From Leptospira mtsangambouensis (lineage in GTDB: Bacteria > Spirochaetota > Leptospiria > Leptospirales > Leptospiraceae): a DNA stretch of 64,000 bases. The notes under the pieces are model-generated. The model was not told the origin of the DNA, did no database searches, and saw only the letters and a list, made by a program, of their open reading frames with translations. Made by a program: the position numbers and the translations under genes. Of the stretch, positions 20,405 to 28,511 are shown in pieces (the first letter of the stretch is position 1; each line of letters opens with the position of its first letter). The DNA lies in NCBI RefSeq assembly GCF_004770475.1, contig NZ_RQHK01000015.1:302533-366532 (forward strand), given 5' to 3'.

Positions 20405-21136
20405 ATGGCAAAAGATCGGTTGGATAAGGTACTTGGAAATTTTGGACTTGGTTCTCGTTCAGATGTCAAAAAGGAAATCCATCAGGGCCTTGTGAAAGTC
20501 AATGGGATTGTAACAAAGGATCCCGGTTTTAAAGTATCTCTTGCTGATGAAGTCACTTATTATGAAGAAACATTAATTCGTAAAGAGTTCTACTACTTCA
20601 TGATGAACAAAGCCCCCGATTGTATTACGGCAACGGAAGATCCAAGGGAAAAAACGGTGATGGATTATTTAACGGAAAGGCATCAGAATATGAATCTTTT
20701 TCCAGTGGGTCGTTTGGATAAAGAAACGGAAGGTTTGTTACTATTCACTACGGATGGAACTTTGGCGCATTATTATACTTCACCCAAACATTTTGTTGAA
20801 AAAGAATATTATGCTGAAATTTCGGATCCTGTCACAAACGAGGACATCCTTTCCTTTGAGAAAGGAATTGTTTTGGATGATGGTTACAAAACGTTACCGG
20901 CAAAACTGGCAATACCTGATCCAAACAAACCAAACGTTGTCACTGTCTGGCTAAAAGAAGGGAAATATAGACAAATTCGAAGAATGTTTCAAAGTTTAGG
21001 TAAAGAAGTCGTTTATCTCAAACGAATGAAAATGGGAAATTTGGAATTGGATCCTACTTTAACATTGGGTTGTTATCGGGAACTTACATTGGCTGAAGAA
21101 ACTTTACTCAAAGAAAAAACGCCGATCATTCAATAA
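20405..21136 (+). CDS. RsuA/RluB-family rRNA pseudouridine synthase
   Basis: About 243 residues. An N-terminal S4 RNA-binding domain (RLDKVLGNFGLGSRSDVKKEI) precedes the catalytic domain, where GRLDKETEGLLLFTTDG carries the nucleophilic Asp. KYRQIRRMFQSLG is the conserved C-terminal family motif. It modifies a uridine in 16S or 23S rRNA; the exact site cannot be read. A TTG at 20393 is an alternative start. It overlaps the convergent thioesterase gene by 11 bp. Confidence 0.92.
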   Translation: MAKDRLDKVLGNFGLGSRSDVKKEIHQGLVKVNGIVTKDPGFKVSLADEVTYYEETLIRKEFYYFMMNKAPDCITATEDPREKTVMDYLTERHQNMNLFPVGRLDKETEGLLLFTTDGTLAHYYTSPKHFVEKEYYAEISDPVTNEDILSFEKGIVLDDGYKTLPAKLAIPDPNKPNVVTVWLKEGKYRQIRRMFQSLGKEVVYLKRMKMGNLELDPTLTLGCYRELTLAEETLLKEKTPIIQ

Positions 21137-21956
21137 ATCGTTCTATTTTATCAAAAAAAGCTGCAGGTGCCCTCCTTGGCCTTGAACTTGAAAGAGAGAC
21201 AAACAGTTGTTCGTCTTTCATGCTAACTAATAAATTGCCTTGAAGATCAACTATGTCTTGCCTAAAATAAAAACGAATTTTTTCAAAACTTTCAATCCAA
21301 CTTAAGATTCTTACATGAGAGCCTGGTTCTGGTTGTTTGTGGATGATAATTTCACCACCCATAAAAAAAGTAGTGGAGTCTGTTTCTTTAATTAAGTTTA
21401 AATCAACGATTTCCTTAAAAAAAAGAAAACGACCTTCTTCGAAAATTTTCCAAATTGAATCCGATGGTAAATTCCAAAAACAATTCATATCACTAAAAGG
21501 TATGTAGTAATCATGTTCTACGGTATTTTGTGTGCTCGGTTTAGGATGAATGGTAAATTCATAAGAGGGAACATTGATTTTGGGAATATTTTCGATATGG
21601 ATGTTTTTGCCATCCTGAACCAAACGAGAAGTTGTTTCTAATTCACAGGCTTTTTTACCATCTGGTCCCAAAACTGATTGTTTCCAAAGGAGTGTTCCAT
21701 CTTCCAATCTGTAAACATGAGTTTCTACTGTCATCTCTGCATTTACAAATTGTTGATTTAGAAAACGAACATAAGTGGAACCAGGAACATAACTTATGTT
21801 TTCATTTAACATTTGTTCTATAAGATAACCGTATTCTTTTAATACTTCGCACCTAGCATCATAACCAAATTTTTCATAGGTCCTACTTGTGACATGGCGG
21901 TTCCAGTCCAAATCAAAGTGTCTAGTAGATAAAGTTTTACGAAAAATTTGACTCAT
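21126..21956 (-). CDS. double-hotdog thioesterase (acyl-ACP/acyl-CoA type)
   Basis: 276 residues made of two 4HBT-like hotdog halves. The first begins RHFDLDWNRHVTSRTYEKFGYDARCEVL, the usual D-W-N-R-H-V pattern of the active site; the second starts near IPFSDMNCFWNLPSD and repeats the fold. Such proteins hydrolyse acyl-ACP or acyl-CoA. The start at 21956 is supported by an AAAGGTGG ribosome binding site. Substrate chain length is not readable. Confidence 0.8.
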   Translation of the reverse strand: MSQIFRKTLSTRHFDLDWNRHVTSRTYEKFGYDARCEVLKEYGYLIEQMLNENISYVPGSTYVRFLNQQFVNAEMTVETHVYRLEDGTLLWKQSVLGPDGKKACELETTSRLVQDGKNIHIENIPKINVPSYEFTIHPKPSTQNTVEHDYYIPFSDMNCFWNLPSDSIWKIFEEGRFLFFKEIVDLNLIKETDSTTFFMGGEIIIHKQPEPGSHVRILSWIESFEKIRFYFRQDIVDLQGNLLVSMKDEQLFVSLSSSRPRRAPAAFFDKIERFIE

Positions 21957-22035
21957 TCCACCTTTCTTTTGATTTTAATGGAATGGTAAAGAAAAATTCA
22001 GGAACCAATCTAGCTTCTCAAAGTAACTTAATTTG

Positions 22036-22476
22036 TTAAACATTCTTGGGTGAAAACTGAACTTTATACCATTCTAAGGTTAATAGAGCCGCACAAATCA
22101 GACAGGTGAAAGCTGGGACTGGAAAGATATAAAGAAAACTTAAGACTGAAATACTTGTGGTCCAAAAGATTACAAATAAAAGAAGTTTGTTTTTTGACCG
22201 ACTCTGAAGTTGCCCATCAGTCAAACAAATGATTAAAAGTCCTATGACAAGCAGGATCGATGCATCTAATGAAAAACTCATACCTTGATAAAATTCGTCA
22301 ACTGTATGATTTGATAAACCACTAGGCAGTTCGACAAACGTAGTTTCCATCGCGTGCAAGGTTTGAATTGAATTTTCAAGTTTTAAGTCTTTTCTAGTAA
22401 GACTACCGATTGTATGACCAATAAGAAAAAAAATCATTAATCCTATTGCCGTGTAAATTCTCCAATTTGATTTCAT
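22036..22476 (-). CDS. four-helix membrane protein of unknown function
   Basis: 146 residues. One hydrophobic helix near the N-terminus (IGLMIFFLIGHTIGSL), a loop with FVELPSGLSNHTVDEFYQGMSF, and three further helices to the C-terminus. The loop pattern resembles small conserved Leptospira inner-membrane proteins, but I cannot name the family. The start is supported by AGGAAG. It is divergent from the AraC-type regulator at 22569 across 92 bp, so that regulator may control it. Confidence 0.7.
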   Translation of the reverse strand: MKSNWRIYTAIGLMIFFLIGHTIGSLTRKDLKLENSIQTLHAMETTFVELPSGLSNHTVDEFYQGMSFSLDASILLVIGLLIICLTDGQLQSRSKNKLLLFVIFWTTSISVLSFLYIFPVPAFTCLICAALLTLEWYKVQFSPKNV

Positions 22477-22568
22477 TTTTTAAACTTCCTGTGATTTGAA
22501 ATATTTGAAATATGGTTCAAGTTTACAATAAAAATGAGATAAAGTATTGTAAAAAGGGGAACTAACTA

Positions 22569-23393
22569 TTGAAAATATTATCACTTAAGATTCGCCCTGA
22601 ACTGGCCCAAATTATTGAAAGTATCTGGTGGTTTGAAAGTGGGGTAGGAATTCCAAGTTCAGATAGTTCGATCGTTGTACCACACAGTAGTGCAAAGTTA
22701 ATCGTTCCTGTTCGTGGAAAGCTAAAAACTGAAGAATTTGACTTAACGAGAGAATATCCAATATCAAAGATTTTGGTTACTGGGATATGGGATCATCCAG
22801 TTTCAATTCGATCATCAGATTTTCAAATCAATACACTTATTTTTCGATTTACCACTATTGGCGGTTATCAAATTTTTCCGTTCCCTATGCATGAATCAAC
22901 CAATAAGATTTTATATTTCACCGATATTTTTGGTAAGTCAGCAGACAAATTAGAAGAATCATTAAGTAACAGTAACGATCCGTATCAGATTTCAGACTTC
23001 ATTCAAGAATTCTTAATCTCCTCAAAAATTTTATTAAATAGAGAAAATCGAATCGTGAATTATGTAGTTGATCAAATACAATTACAAAAAGGACAGCATT
23101 TGATTCAGGATATTTTCGAAGATATCGGATACAGCAAACGTTACATTGATAAATTATTTTTATCTTATGTCGGTGTTTCCCCAAAATTAGTTTCTTCTAT
23201 TGAAAGGTTTCAGTCTATCTACAAAACTTGGGCAAAAACGGATATCCTTCATTTTCAGAAACTAGGGTTGTTGGATTTATATTATGATCAGGCTCATTTT
23301 ATTAAAGAATTTAAAAAATATACAGGCCAGACTCCTGGTCGATTTAGTTCCAACAACAATCAATTTGGTAAGTTATTTTATAAAAATCTCTAA
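22569..23393 (+). CDS. AraC-family transcriptional regulator
   Basis: 274 residues, starting at TTG 22569 behind an AAGGGGA ribosome binding site. The N-terminal ~170 residues form a sensor-like region (DUF6597-type appearance, PHSSAKLIVPVRG). The C-terminal ~100 residues are an AraC DNA-binding domain: the first helix-turn-helix around DIGYSKRYIDKLFLSYVGVSP, the second ending LYYDQAHFIKEFKKYTGQTP. It lies divergent from a small membrane protein gene and converges on the mepB-like gene with a 21-bp overlap. Effector unknown. Confidence 0.88.
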   Translation: MKILSLKIRPELAQIIESIWWFESGVGIPSSDSSIVVPHSSAKLIVPVRGKLKTEEFDLTREYPISKILVTGIWDHPVSIRSSDFQINTLIFRFTTIGGYQIFPFPMHESTNKILYFTDIFGKSADKLEESLSNSNDPYQISDFIQEFLISSKILLNRENRIVNYVVDQIQLQKGQHLIQDIFEDIGYSKRYIDKLFLSYVGVSPKLVSSIERFQSIYKTWAKTDILHFQKLGLLDLYYDQAHFIKEFKKYTGQTPGRFSSNNNQFGKLFYKNL

Positions 23394-23912
23394 ATGACTT
23401 CTCAAGGAATCTAAATCATTTTTATCTTCAGACTTATCAAGAAAATAGGACAATTGCCATTTTTTGGTGGATATTCCTTGTTTGTTGTTTGGTTCATCCC
23501 AAGTTGGATAAACTCTAAATCCACGTTTTCCTTCATATTTACCAAAAAGAATTCCCTTTTCATATAATATCTCTTTGGTGAAAATAAAATATCCAATATG
23601 ATTCTTATATTGAGTTTCGATAATATATAAATCCATTTTGTCTTTATAGTGATAAGGTTCAATGGGACCTTTTTGACTTCGCTTCCATAATGTTACAAAT
23701 TGTCCTATTTTTTTAGGAGTAACTTTAGCACTTCGAAAGGTTATTCTTTTTTCATTACATTGGAAGTGGCAGGCATTGTATTCCGCACTTTCTTCTTCTA
23801 AAAAGACATTTGTAATGATTAATTTTAAAGGATCAAATAATGTTTTTTGTGCATTTTTTAAAAATGCCGGAGGTGCTTTTTTAAAATGAGATTTTTGGTT
23901 CAAGATTTGCAT
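23373..23912 (-). CDS. MepB-family protein
   Basis: 179 residues. The pattern EESAEYNACHFQCNEKRITFRSAKVTPKKIGQFVTLWKRS followed by GYFIFTKEIL, GKRGFRVYPTWD and WQLSYFLD matches the MepB family, first noted next to the S. aureus MepRA multidrug efflux genes, function not established. Its ATG follows directly on the TAA of the SMR transporter gene (TAAATG), so the two are one operon, which again pairs MepB with a small-molecule exporter. Confidence 0.85.
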   Translation of the reverse strand: MQILNQKSHFKKAPPAFLKNAQKTLFDPLKLIITNVFLEEESAEYNACHFQCNEKRITFRSAKVTPKKIGQFVTLWKRSQKGPIEPYHYKDKMDLYIIETQYKNHIGYFIFTKEILYEKGILFGKYEGKRGFRVYPTWDEPNNKQGISTKKWQLSYFLDKSEDKNDLDSLRSHLEIFIK

Positions 23913-24239
23913 TTAATGTGATACGAATTTAAGTCCAATAACAGAGATTACTAAAGTAGAAAGGAAAAAAATCCTCCAAAATTCCATTGGCTCTTTGAAA
24001 AAGATAACCCCAATCAAAATTGTCCCAACAGCCCCGATTCCGGTCCATACCGCATAACTGGTTCCAATCGGTAGGACCTGGGTTACTTTGATGAGTAAAC
24101 CCATGCTGATTAGTAGTGAAATCAAAAAGCCAAAATACCAATAATAGGTTTGATATCCGGACGTTTCTTTTGCTTTGCCTAAACAAAAAGCAAATAAAAC
24201 TTCAAAAAGGCCGGCCACTACAAGGAAAATCCAGTTCAT
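23913..24239 (-). CDS. SMR-family exporter, SugE/Gdx-like
   Basis: 108 residues with four transmembrane helices, the size of small multidrug resistance proteins, which act as antiparallel dimers in the inner membrane. The essential membrane Glu is in LFEVLFAF (residue about 13). The SugE/Gdx-type signature SYAVWTGIGAVGT is present in helix 3, a subtype that includes guanidinium exporters. The start is supported by a GGGAG ribosome binding site. I looked for a guanidine riboswitch upstream and saw none convincing. Confidence 0.88.
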   Translation of the reverse strand: MNWIFLVVAGLFEVLFAFCLGKAKETSGYQTYYWYFGFLISLLISMGLLIKVTQVLPIGTSYAVWTGIGAVGTILIGVIFFKEPMEFWRIFFLSTLVISVIGLKFVSH

Positions 24240-24463
24240 ACAAGCTCCCTGGAGTATATTTTACATTAGCTCATCCCTTGTAAACTCCATACGTAGGATA
24301 CCAATTCCGCAGTTTCTTTTGTCGTTTATCATCGGGCAATTTCCATTCCATAGAGAAATGATATGCATATGGATTTGTCAGAGTTGGTTCTTTTTTATAA
24401 AAAATATTTAACTATTTGGTTTAATAATTGACTAAAAAAAAGGATTAAAATTAATTCTACTAA

Positions 24464-24844
24464 ATGGTTGAATTAAAAAAGAAAGAACAAATTCTAGATC
24501 GGGTTTTTTCTGCACTTGCTGATCATTCAAGAAGGCAAATGTTGGCAAGGCTTCGAAAAGGATCCTTGAGTATTTCTGAACTTGCTGAACCCTTTTCCAT
24601 GTCCTTTGCTGGGGTTGCCAAACACATAGAAGTGCTGACTGAAGCGCAACTGATTCGAAAAGTTCGTGCTCCCGAAGACGGTCGTAGCTTTCGTTTGGAA
24701 CTGCAAAATCAGACTCTTTCAGAAGCAACCGAATGGATCACTTATCACCAAGAGTTTTGGACAAACAAATTGGCAAAACTTGAGGCATTTATAGAGGAGA
24801 AGGAAAATGAATCCAAAGGTATTAAGAGTAGAAAAAAGAATTAA
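24464..24844 (+). CDS. ArsR-family HTH regulator (SRPBCC-linked type)
   Basis: 126 residues. A winged helix: RVFSALADHSRRQMLARLRKG, then LSISELAEPFSMSFAGVAKHIEVLTEAQLI as the recognition helix, then RSFRLELQNQ as the wing. No metal-binding cysteines are seen, as in the subgroup co-encoded with SRPBCC proteins. It overlaps the next gene by 38 bp. It is probably autoregulatory for the three-gene operon; the inducer is unknown. Confidence 0.9.
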   Translation: MVELKKKEQILDRVFSALADHSRRQMLARLRKGSLSISELAEPFSMSFAGVAKHIEVLTEAQLIRKVRAPEDGRSFRLELQNQTLSEATEWITYHQEFWTNKLAKLEAFIEEKENESKGIKSRKKN

Positions 24845-25283
24845 TGCTGAACCATCAAAACTCTTTCGGGCATGGCTCAATCCAGAAGATTTTTCACGTT
24901 GGTTTATATCTGGTGAAGGAATTGGTATCGAATCTGTTACGTTAGATGCAAGGCCAGGTGGAAAATTTTTAATCAATATGTCCCTCGATGGAAAAATTCT
25001 CCCGCACGAAGGTGAGTATATAACGATAGAAGAACCTACTAAATTAGTATTTACCTGGCGTTCACAAGCTACGGAAAATAGAGATACACTGGTAACAATT
25101 ACATTTCAGGAAATATTTGATGATCTTGGAAAAACTACAAATGATTCGAGGCAAAAACCAAAAACTTTGATAACTCTGATCCAAGAAGAACTTGTCACTG
25201 ATATCCAGGTCAAAATGCATGAACATGGTTGGACTTGCATTCTTGAAGGTTTAGATTCTTGGATGGGTGAATATATAAAATAA
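24807..25283 (+). CDS. SRPBCC (AHSA1-like) domain protein
   Basis: 158 residues of the START/Bet v1-like fold: VEKRINAEPSKLFRAWLNPEDFSRWF at the N-terminus, DARPGGKFLINM and PHEGEYITIEEPTKLVFTWRS in the middle, VKMHEHGWTCILEGLDSWMGEYI at the end. These bind hydrophobic ligands in a central cavity. It overlaps the ArsR-type regulator by 38 bp, the usual pairing for this family. Ligand unknown. Confidence 0.88.
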   Translation: MNPKVLRVEKRINAEPSKLFRAWLNPEDFSRWFISGEGIGIESVTLDARPGGKFLINMSLDGKILPHEGEYITIEEPTKLVFTWRSQATENRDTLVTITFQEIFDDLGKTTNDSRQKPKTLITLIQEELVTDIQVKMHEHGWTCILEGLDSWMGEYIK

Positions 25284-25330
25284 TAAAAAATAGAAAAGAT
25301 TTTTGAATCATATGAAACAAGAGGGAATGT

Positions 25331-25801
25331 ATGAATGGAATATATCACAAAATAGGCATTAGATCTTCTGAAAAAGAAGTGCTGAATGCTCTCACTACAA
25401 AAGTAGGATTATCAAATTGGTGGACAAAGGAAGTCGATGGTAATTTTTCCTCAGGTGTATCCTTGGTTGGAAATTCAATATTTTTTGGATTTGGACATGG
25501 AAACGCTATGGAAATGAAAGTTCAGGAAATTAGTACCAAACATGTGTTATGGGAATGTATTTCTGGTCCAGAGGATTGGATTGGTTCTCATATTGATTTT
25601 CAGTGGGACAATGGCAAAGCTCCAGATGGAGGAAGTATGACAATTCTATACTTCCGTCATCAAGATTGGAAAAAAGAGTCCGAATTTACTGCTCATTGTA
25701 GTATGAAATGGGCAATCTTTTTGCTAAGTCTAAGAGATTCAATTGAACTGGGAATGGGTAGGCCATCGCCCAACGATATAAAAATTGATGACTTAAATTA
25801 A
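25331..25801 (+). CDS. SRPBCC domain protein (second of operon)
   Basis: 156 residues with the same fold as its neighbour (KIGIRSSEKEVLNALTTKVGLSNWWTKEV, then MTILYFRHQDWKKESEFTAHCSMKWAIFLLSLRDSIELG). It lies 47 bp downstream of the first SRPBCC gene on the same strand. The two are only distantly similar, so they may bind different ligands. A hairpin at 25806-25836 ends the operon. Confidence 0.85.
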   Translation: MNGIYHKIGIRSSEKEVLNALTTKVGLSNWWTKEVDGNFSSGVSLVGNSIFFGFGHGNAMEMKVQEISTKHVLWECISGPEDWIGSHIDFQWDNGKAPDGGSMTILYFRHQDWKKESEFTAHCSMKWAIFLLSLRDSIELGMGRPSPNDIKIDDLN

Positions 25802-25805
25802 ATAA

Positions 25806-25836
25806 AATCAGGGTTTCTTTCTAAGTTACCCTGATT
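25806..25836. terminator. hairpin, probable terminator of the ArsR-SRPBCC operon
   Basis: AATCAGGGT pairs exactly with ACCCTGATT around a 13-base loop just after the SRPBCC stop. There is no strong T-run on the + side, so the terminator role is moderate. Confidence 0.5.
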
Positions 25837-25868
25837 GCTAATCATAGGTTATGAAAATGTTTTTATTG

Positions 25869-26264
25869 TTACAACGAATGGTTGTAAAACAACGTTAACC
25901 ATTGTTTTCTTCTTTGCCATGCGATGAGACCGGAGCTAGATAACAAAAACAATATCATGATGTACGGAGCAGGACCAATCGTATATTGCAAAAATCCTAA
26001 ATAGAGTGTGATATTTACAATGATGGGGGCTAAGATCATTAATCCAAGAGTGGTAGTTTTTGGGAAGATGACAAGTAGTCCTCCGCAAATTTCCAAAAAG
26101 CCAACTAGTTTCCATAAATAGCCGGTGGTAATGATGGCCGCAATAAAATTCGCTGCTGCGGGTGTCATTGGTGGCGTTGGCATAAAAGCGTAAAATTTAC
26201 TACTCCCGAACAAAATAAAAATAATTCCTAACAACATACGAAAAACCAAATCAATTTGTTTCAT
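25869..26264 (-). CDS. DoxX-family membrane protein
   Basis: About 131 residues with four hydrophobic helices and the DoxX pattern (RMLLGIIFILFGSSKFYAF, LWKLVGFLEICGGLLVIFP). These are small inner-membrane proteins often tied to redox or thiol stress. ATG 26264 follows GGGAG, which lies inside a 38-bp perfect palindrome; the longer in-frame start would translate through that palindrome and is rejected. It is divergent from the MarR-type regulator at 26373 and very probably repressed by it. Confidence 0.85.
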   Translation of the reverse strand: MKQIDLVFRMLLGIIFILFGSSKFYAFMPTPPMTPAAANFIAAIITTGYLWKLVGFLEICGGLLVIFPKTTTLGLMILAPIIVNITLYLGFLQYTIGPAPYIMILFLLSSSGLIAWQRRKQWLTLFYNHSL

Positions 26265-26269
26265 TTTTG

Positions 26270-26307
26270 AACTCCCATTTACTTGTCTAGACAAGTAAAT
26301 GGGAGTT
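26270..26307. promoter_or_regulatory. 38-bp perfect palindrome, likely MarR operator 1
   Basis: The half-sites are AACTCCCATTTACTTGTCT and its exact reverse complement, centred at 26288/26289. The left half contains the ribosome binding site of doxX. The core TTGTC-TA-GACAAGTAAAT recurs at 26325-26346. A MarR gene starts 66 bp to the right. In the doxX mRNA the same sequence could also fold into a hairpin hiding the ribosome binding site. Confidence 0.75.
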
Positions 26308-26324
26308 GTTTTGATTGTCAATAG

Positions 26325-26346
26325 ATTATTGTCTGGACAAGTAAAT
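26325..26346. promoter_or_regulatory. likely MarR operator 2
   Basis: TTGTC-TG-GACAA followed by GTAAAT repeats the right half of operator 1. The centres of the two sites are 46 bp apart. It ends 26 bp before the MarR start codon, in position for autoregulation. Confidence 0.65.
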
Positions 26347-26372
26347 GCGGATATAAAATCCTAATCGATATT

Positions 26373-26810
26373 ATGTTTTTACTTGATGATCAAATCGGCT
26401 TTAATTTAAACCGAGTTGCGCTTCTCTTTCGAAGGGAATTGATACGTTGTCTCAAAGAATTCCAATTATCACCTGAGCAGTGGCAGGTATTAGCAATGCT
26501 TTGGCAAAAGGATACTTTGAGTCAAAAACAGATCATTGAATTGACCTTACAAGATGCACCATCTGCCTCGAAAATGATTCGTCGTATGGAATTGGCGGGT
26601 CTGATTCAGGTGGAGGTTTCTAAACTTGATAAAAGATCTACGCTGATCAGTCTTTCCACAAAAGGAAAATCATTAGAAAAGGTTTTACCAAAAAAAATCT
26701 TATTACACTTTGAACCAATCCTGAGCACAATTTCTGAAAAAAATAGAAAAACTTTTTTGAATTTATTAAAAGATTTTCGAACGGTTTTTGGTGATGAGAC
26801 AAAGAAATAA
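26373..26810 (+). CDS. MarR-family transcriptional regulator
   Basis: 145 residues of the MarR winged-helix fold: SPEQWQVLAMLWQKDTLSQKQIIELTLQDAPSASKMIRRMELAGLI as the DNA-binding helices, then KLDKRSTLISLSTKGK as the wing. It is divergent from doxX with two related palindromes between them. Effector unknown; no cysteine-based redox switch is obvious. Confidence 0.92.
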   Translation: MFLLDDQIGFNLNRVALLFRRELIRCLKEFQLSPEQWQVLAMLWQKDTLSQKQIIELTLQDAPSASKMIRRMELAGLIQVEVSKLDKRSTLISLSTKGKSLEKVLPKKILLHFEPILSTISEKNRKTFLNLLKDFRTVFGDETKK

Positions 26811-26936
26811 TTTTTTAATATGATCTAAGGATAAATTTTTTTTGAATAAATTGAATGTTATTTTGCATTGTTCTTAAGGTTTCTTTTATAATTTCAAAAA
26901 AATTATTGCCAACTCTTAAGGGTAGTTGGTACTGAA

Positions 26937-27566
26937 ATGGATATGATTGAATTATTCGAATTTTCTCTTTCTGGAAATAGCTACAAAATAAGGCTAATGT
27001 TATCATTTTTAAATCTTAAATATGAAAGTCGAATTTTTAATCCAGTCGACAAAGAACATAAATCGGAAAAATTCCTAGAACTAAATCCTTTTGGTCAAGT
27101 TCCTGTTCTTAAGGATGGAAATTTGATCCTTCGAGATAGCCAAGCGATTTTAGTATATTTGGCTCGTGCTTATGGCGAGAGTCATTGGTTTCCTGATGAT
27201 CCTATAAAGTCAGCCGAAATCGTTGCTTGGCTTTCCACTGCGGCCAATGAAGTATCTCGTGGTCCCAGTGCATTAAGAGTACATTATTTGCTTGGAAGAA
27301 CAATTAATTTAGAAGAAGCAAAGCAGGTTACAGAAAATCTTCTCAATTTGTTAGAAAAAAGATTAAGTTCGAGAAATTGGTTAGCAATAGATGAATTGAG
27401 TATAGCTGATATCGCTATGTATCCTTATATCGCCCTGTGCCATCAAGGACAGGTAGATCTATCAGAATATAAAAATATAAGAAAATGGATGCATAGGATT
27501 GAAGCCCTGCCAAATTATATCACTATGCCTGGAATTGAGCCACAGATTACAAAATCAATCGAATAA
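26937..27566 (+). CDS. glutathione S-transferase-like protein
   Basis: 209 residues. Thioredoxin-fold N-terminal domain (IELFEFSLSGNSYKIRLMLSFL, then LNPFGQVPVLKDGNLILRDSQAIL with the glutathione-binding P-V and D-S pattern) and an all-helical C-terminal domain (ELSIADIAMYPYIAL). Cytosolic. Two ATGs (codons 1 and 3) are possible. Its end overlaps the convergent SRAP gene by 12 bp. Confidence 0.9.
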   Translation: MDMIELFEFSLSGNSYKIRLMLSFLNLKYESRIFNPVDKEHKSEKFLELNPFGQVPVLKDGNLILRDSQAILVYLARAYGESHWFPDDPIKSAEIVAWLSTAANEVSRGPSALRVHYLLGRTINLEEAKQVTENLLNLLEKRLSSRNWLAIDELSIADIAMYPYIALCHQGQVDLSEYKNIRKWMHRIEALPNYITMPGIEPQITKSIE

Positions 27567-28208
27567 TGTTTGTTCGTAGTCTAAATCTTCTGTAGTGATA
27601 TCATTCTCTTGGAACTGCGTTATTAATTTTTTGATTTCTGATTCAGAGTTTAACTTGGGGTTTAGCCAGAACCTTTGGTTTTCTTTTCTGATTACGATGG
27701 GTTGCCTATGTTTATTATCCCCATAATTATGAATTTCTGCAGTTTTCTCGTTTGCAGTTTGCGTAAGAATCGTGACCCAAGTCAAATTTTCTGGTAATGG
27801 TCCCCAAATTCCTCCAAAGAATGAGTTTTTATCTTTAAACTCAATTTTAAGCTTATGTTTTTTTCCAGTCCTTTGCATTTGCCATTCAAAATAAGCTGTC
27901 ACTGGAATCAAACATCGATTTGCTGAGAATTTCTTCCATAAAGATGAAGAGTATAAATGTTCTGATTGAGTTGTTGTGATCAATCGATTTGCAATCGACT
28001 GTTTTGTTCCCCATGTTCCAGTGGAGAGCAAAACGCTATTTTCTTTTTCTCTTATATACCAAAAGACATCATTTGGCTTTACTGCAAGTTCAAGTTTACT
28101 ATTTTGTTTGTAAGTTTGATATTCGGTGGTGTCAGGCACCAAGAAATTTTCCCATTCCAATCGATAATTCTCTATAGGAATCAAACGATTGATAAACAAA
28201 TTTGACAT
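27555..28208 (-). CDS. SRAP (YedK/HMCES-like) protein lacking the N-terminal cysteine
   Basis: 217 residues. SRAP proteins crosslink to abasic sites in single-stranded DNA through Cys2. Here the core motifs are present: RCLIPVTAYFEW with the conserved Glu, WVTILTQTANEKTAEIHN with the conserved His. But the N-terminus reads M-S-N-L instead of M-C-G-R, so the Cys2 nucleophile is absent, and no upstream in-frame MCG start is seen. It may be a diverged SRAP with altered chemistry. Stands alone between GST and a small lipoprotein gene. Confidence 0.82.
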   Translation of the reverse strand: MSNLFINRLIPIENYRLEWENFLVPDTTEYQTYKQNSKLELAVKPNDVFWYIREKENSVLLSTGTWGTKQSIANRLITTTQSEHLYSSSLWKKFSANRCLIPVTAYFEWQMQRTGKKHKLKIEFKDKNSFFGGIWGPLPENLTWVTILTQTANEKTAEIHNYGDNKHRQPIVIRKENQRFWLNPKLNSESEIKKLITQFQENDITTEDLDYEQTLFD

Positions 28209-28214
28209 AAATTC

Positions 28215-28481
28215 TTATAAGCCGCAACCGATAGAGAAAGCTAGCTGCGTTAATGCGCAAGCTAAGGTGCATTGGTTATATAGAGTAGAACAATATGAAG
28301 TTCTACTTGTATCAGGATTACAACTGCTATAATCGGAACTTTGTGCTATGGCACAAGCGATTGCCGCATTTTTTTGACTCTTGGTCTTTTTGTTACCATC
28401 TGAATTTAATATTTCTAATTCCCCAAAACAATTGTAATATAGAAGCGGTGCTACGAAAAACATAAAGTAACTTTGTTTCAT
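28215..28481 (-). CDS. small Cys-rich lipoprotein
   Basis: About 88 residues from ATG 28481 (MKQSYFMFFVAPLLYYNC), where LLYYNC looks like a lipobox. The mature part has a further six to seven cysteines in a helical region (ACAIAQSSDYSSC, CSTLYNQCTLAC). A longer start at 28508 would sit 3 bp after the upstream stop and hide the signal peptide, so it is less likely. Function unknown. Probably co-transcribed with the DUF4256 gene. Confidence 0.65.
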   Translation of the reverse strand: MKQSYFMFFVAPLLYYNCFGELEILNSDGNKKTKSQKNAAIACAIAQSSDYSSCNPDTSRTSYCSTLYNQCTLACALTQLAFSIGCGL

Positions 28482-28511
28482 ACTGTCTCGACCCAAAGGT
28501 ATGTCCATTTT

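Noticed and set aside
24240..24420. guanidine riboswitch upstream of the SMR exporter
   Set aside because: No ykkC, mini-ykkC or guanidine-II consensus loops were found.
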